Part shown: one piece after another, positions 63,567 through 64,000 of the stretch | Layout of the letters: the number at the start of each line of letters is the position of its first letter | Numbering within the stretch: the first letter of the stretch is position 1 | Assembly: GCA_002842735.1 (NCBI GenBank) | Contig: PHEB01000012.1 | Span: 1 to 64,000 of the forward strand | Direction of reading: 5' to 3' | Length of the DNA stretch: 64,000 bases | Origin: Alphaproteobacteria bacterium HGW-Alphaproteobacteria-7 | Lineage (GTDB): Bacteria > Pseudomonadota > Alphaproteobacteria > Sphingomonadales > Sphingomonadaceae | Position numbers and translations under genes: made by a program | The notes under the pieces: model-generated | What the model saw: only the letters and a program-made list of their open reading frames with translations | The model's database searches: none | What the model was told of the DNA's origin: nothing

Positions 63567-64000
63567 TTAATTGGGCGCGCCTTGTCCGGTCGACGATCGC
63601 TGGATCAACTGGAATGGAACCAGATGCTGGTGATCCGCTGCATCGCTTGCGCCGTTTTCGTGCATGATCTGGCCCACCAGCAATTCGACCGCCTTGGAAC
63701 CTATCACGCGCAGCGGTTGGTGGATTGTGGTCAGCGGCGGCCAGACGATCTGCGACACCGGCGTATCGTCAAACCCCGTGATCGACAGGTCGGATGGCAC
63801 ATTCAACCCGATCCGGTGCGCACTGAACAACGCGCCTGCCGCCATGTCATCATTGGCGCAGGCGAGTGCGGTTGGCCGTTCGGCGGAAGCAAGCAGCTTT
63901 TCCGCACAATCGATCCCGGATTTGAATGTGAAGTTTCCCTTGGCTACTGTCACGCAGCTTTCATCAACCCCGGCGTGGTTCAACGCCTCCAGAAATCCAT
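63567..64000 (-). CDS. LacI-family transcription regulator, N-terminus beyond the right edge
   Basis: The last about 143 residues are visible. PTALACANDDMAAGALFSAH, LNVPSDLSITGFDDTPVSQ and WPPLTTIHQPLRVIGSKAVELL are the effector-binding domain of LacI/GalR regulators. The HTH lies outside the window. It ends 4 bp before the perfect operator, making it the probable regulator of both sugar operons. Confidence 0.92.
   Translation of the reverse strand, partial: GFLEALNHAGVDESCVTVAKGNFTFKSGIDCAEKLLASAERPTALACANDDMAAGALFSAHRIGLNVPSDLSITGFDDTPVSQIVWPPLTTIHQPLRVIGSKAVELLVGQIMHENGASDAADHQHLVPFQLIQRSSTGQGAPN

Overview
The window looks like chromosomal DNA of a GC-rich alphaproteobacterium, most likely a pigmented sphingomonad or Erythrobacteraceae member. 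Supporting signs are GcrA, an F1-ATPase zeta-type DUF1476 protein, the ketocarotenoid pair crtW-crtZ, a large TonB-dependent-receptor sugar locus with a tryptophan-halogenase-like protein, and a perfect alphaproteobacterial parS site. The genus is an inference; no rRNA is present.

Layout. (1) 1-9816 is accessory DNA on the 3' side of a tRNA-Ser(CGA) gene. It holds an RHS/YD-repeat protein running off the left edge, a small secreted YD/Calx-beta protein, traD and traC, an oriT-like inverted repeat, a TraA relaxase-helicase and a DUF2971 protein. It looks like an integrated mobilizable island. (2) 9817-26139 is core: tRNA-Ser, hspQ, an ABC-2 permease, gcrA, a DUF481 protein, a methyltransferase, then on the minus strand rimP-nusA-ylxR-infB-thioesterase-rbfA and truB-rpsO-pnp, separated by yceI, tdk and an M50 protease. 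(3) 26299-31686 is a phage-shock locus: divergent pspF, a sigma-54 promoter, a 61-aa exported peptide, pspA, pspB, pspC and then four further small membrane/coiled-coil proteins that share PspB's helix motif, plus a 58-aa membrane peptide. (4) 31843-40083 holds sufE, parS with an 11-bp tandem repeat, crtZ-crtW, a thioesterase, leuC-leuD, a quinone oxidoreductase, DUF1476, bolA, grxD and a NUDIX hydrolase.

(5) 40161-46962 is a nitric-oxide/redox region. Five tightly packed genes (CuA subunit II, heme-copper subunit I, SCO/SenC, a membrane protein, a cytochrome c lipoprotein) adjoin nsrR and a truncated haemoglobin. Subunit I keeps all six histidine ligands but has Asn where O2 reductases have the cross-linked Tyr, so I read it as an sNOR-type NO reductase under NsrR control. 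A MarR regulator with a Cys-rich tail and two thioredoxin-fold proteins follow. (6) 46963-47545 is a graveyard of IS1182-like and IS66-like transposase fragments. (7) 47546-64000 is a polysaccharide-utilization locus. One minus-strand operon runs TonB receptor - GH3 - tryptophan halogenase - GH30 - sugar MFS transporter; a second runs cupin/JmjC - SGNH hydrolase - GH2 - acetylesterase, with a divergent EEP-family protein. Three near-identical palindromes (core TGGAAGCGCTTCCA) lie before both operons and beside a LacI-family gene cut by the right edge, implying one regulon.

The best candidates for under-described biology are the expanded psp operon, the NsrR-linked sNOR cluster, and the parS site next to a helically phased 11-bp repeat. 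All calls come from reading the sequence; no database search was run.
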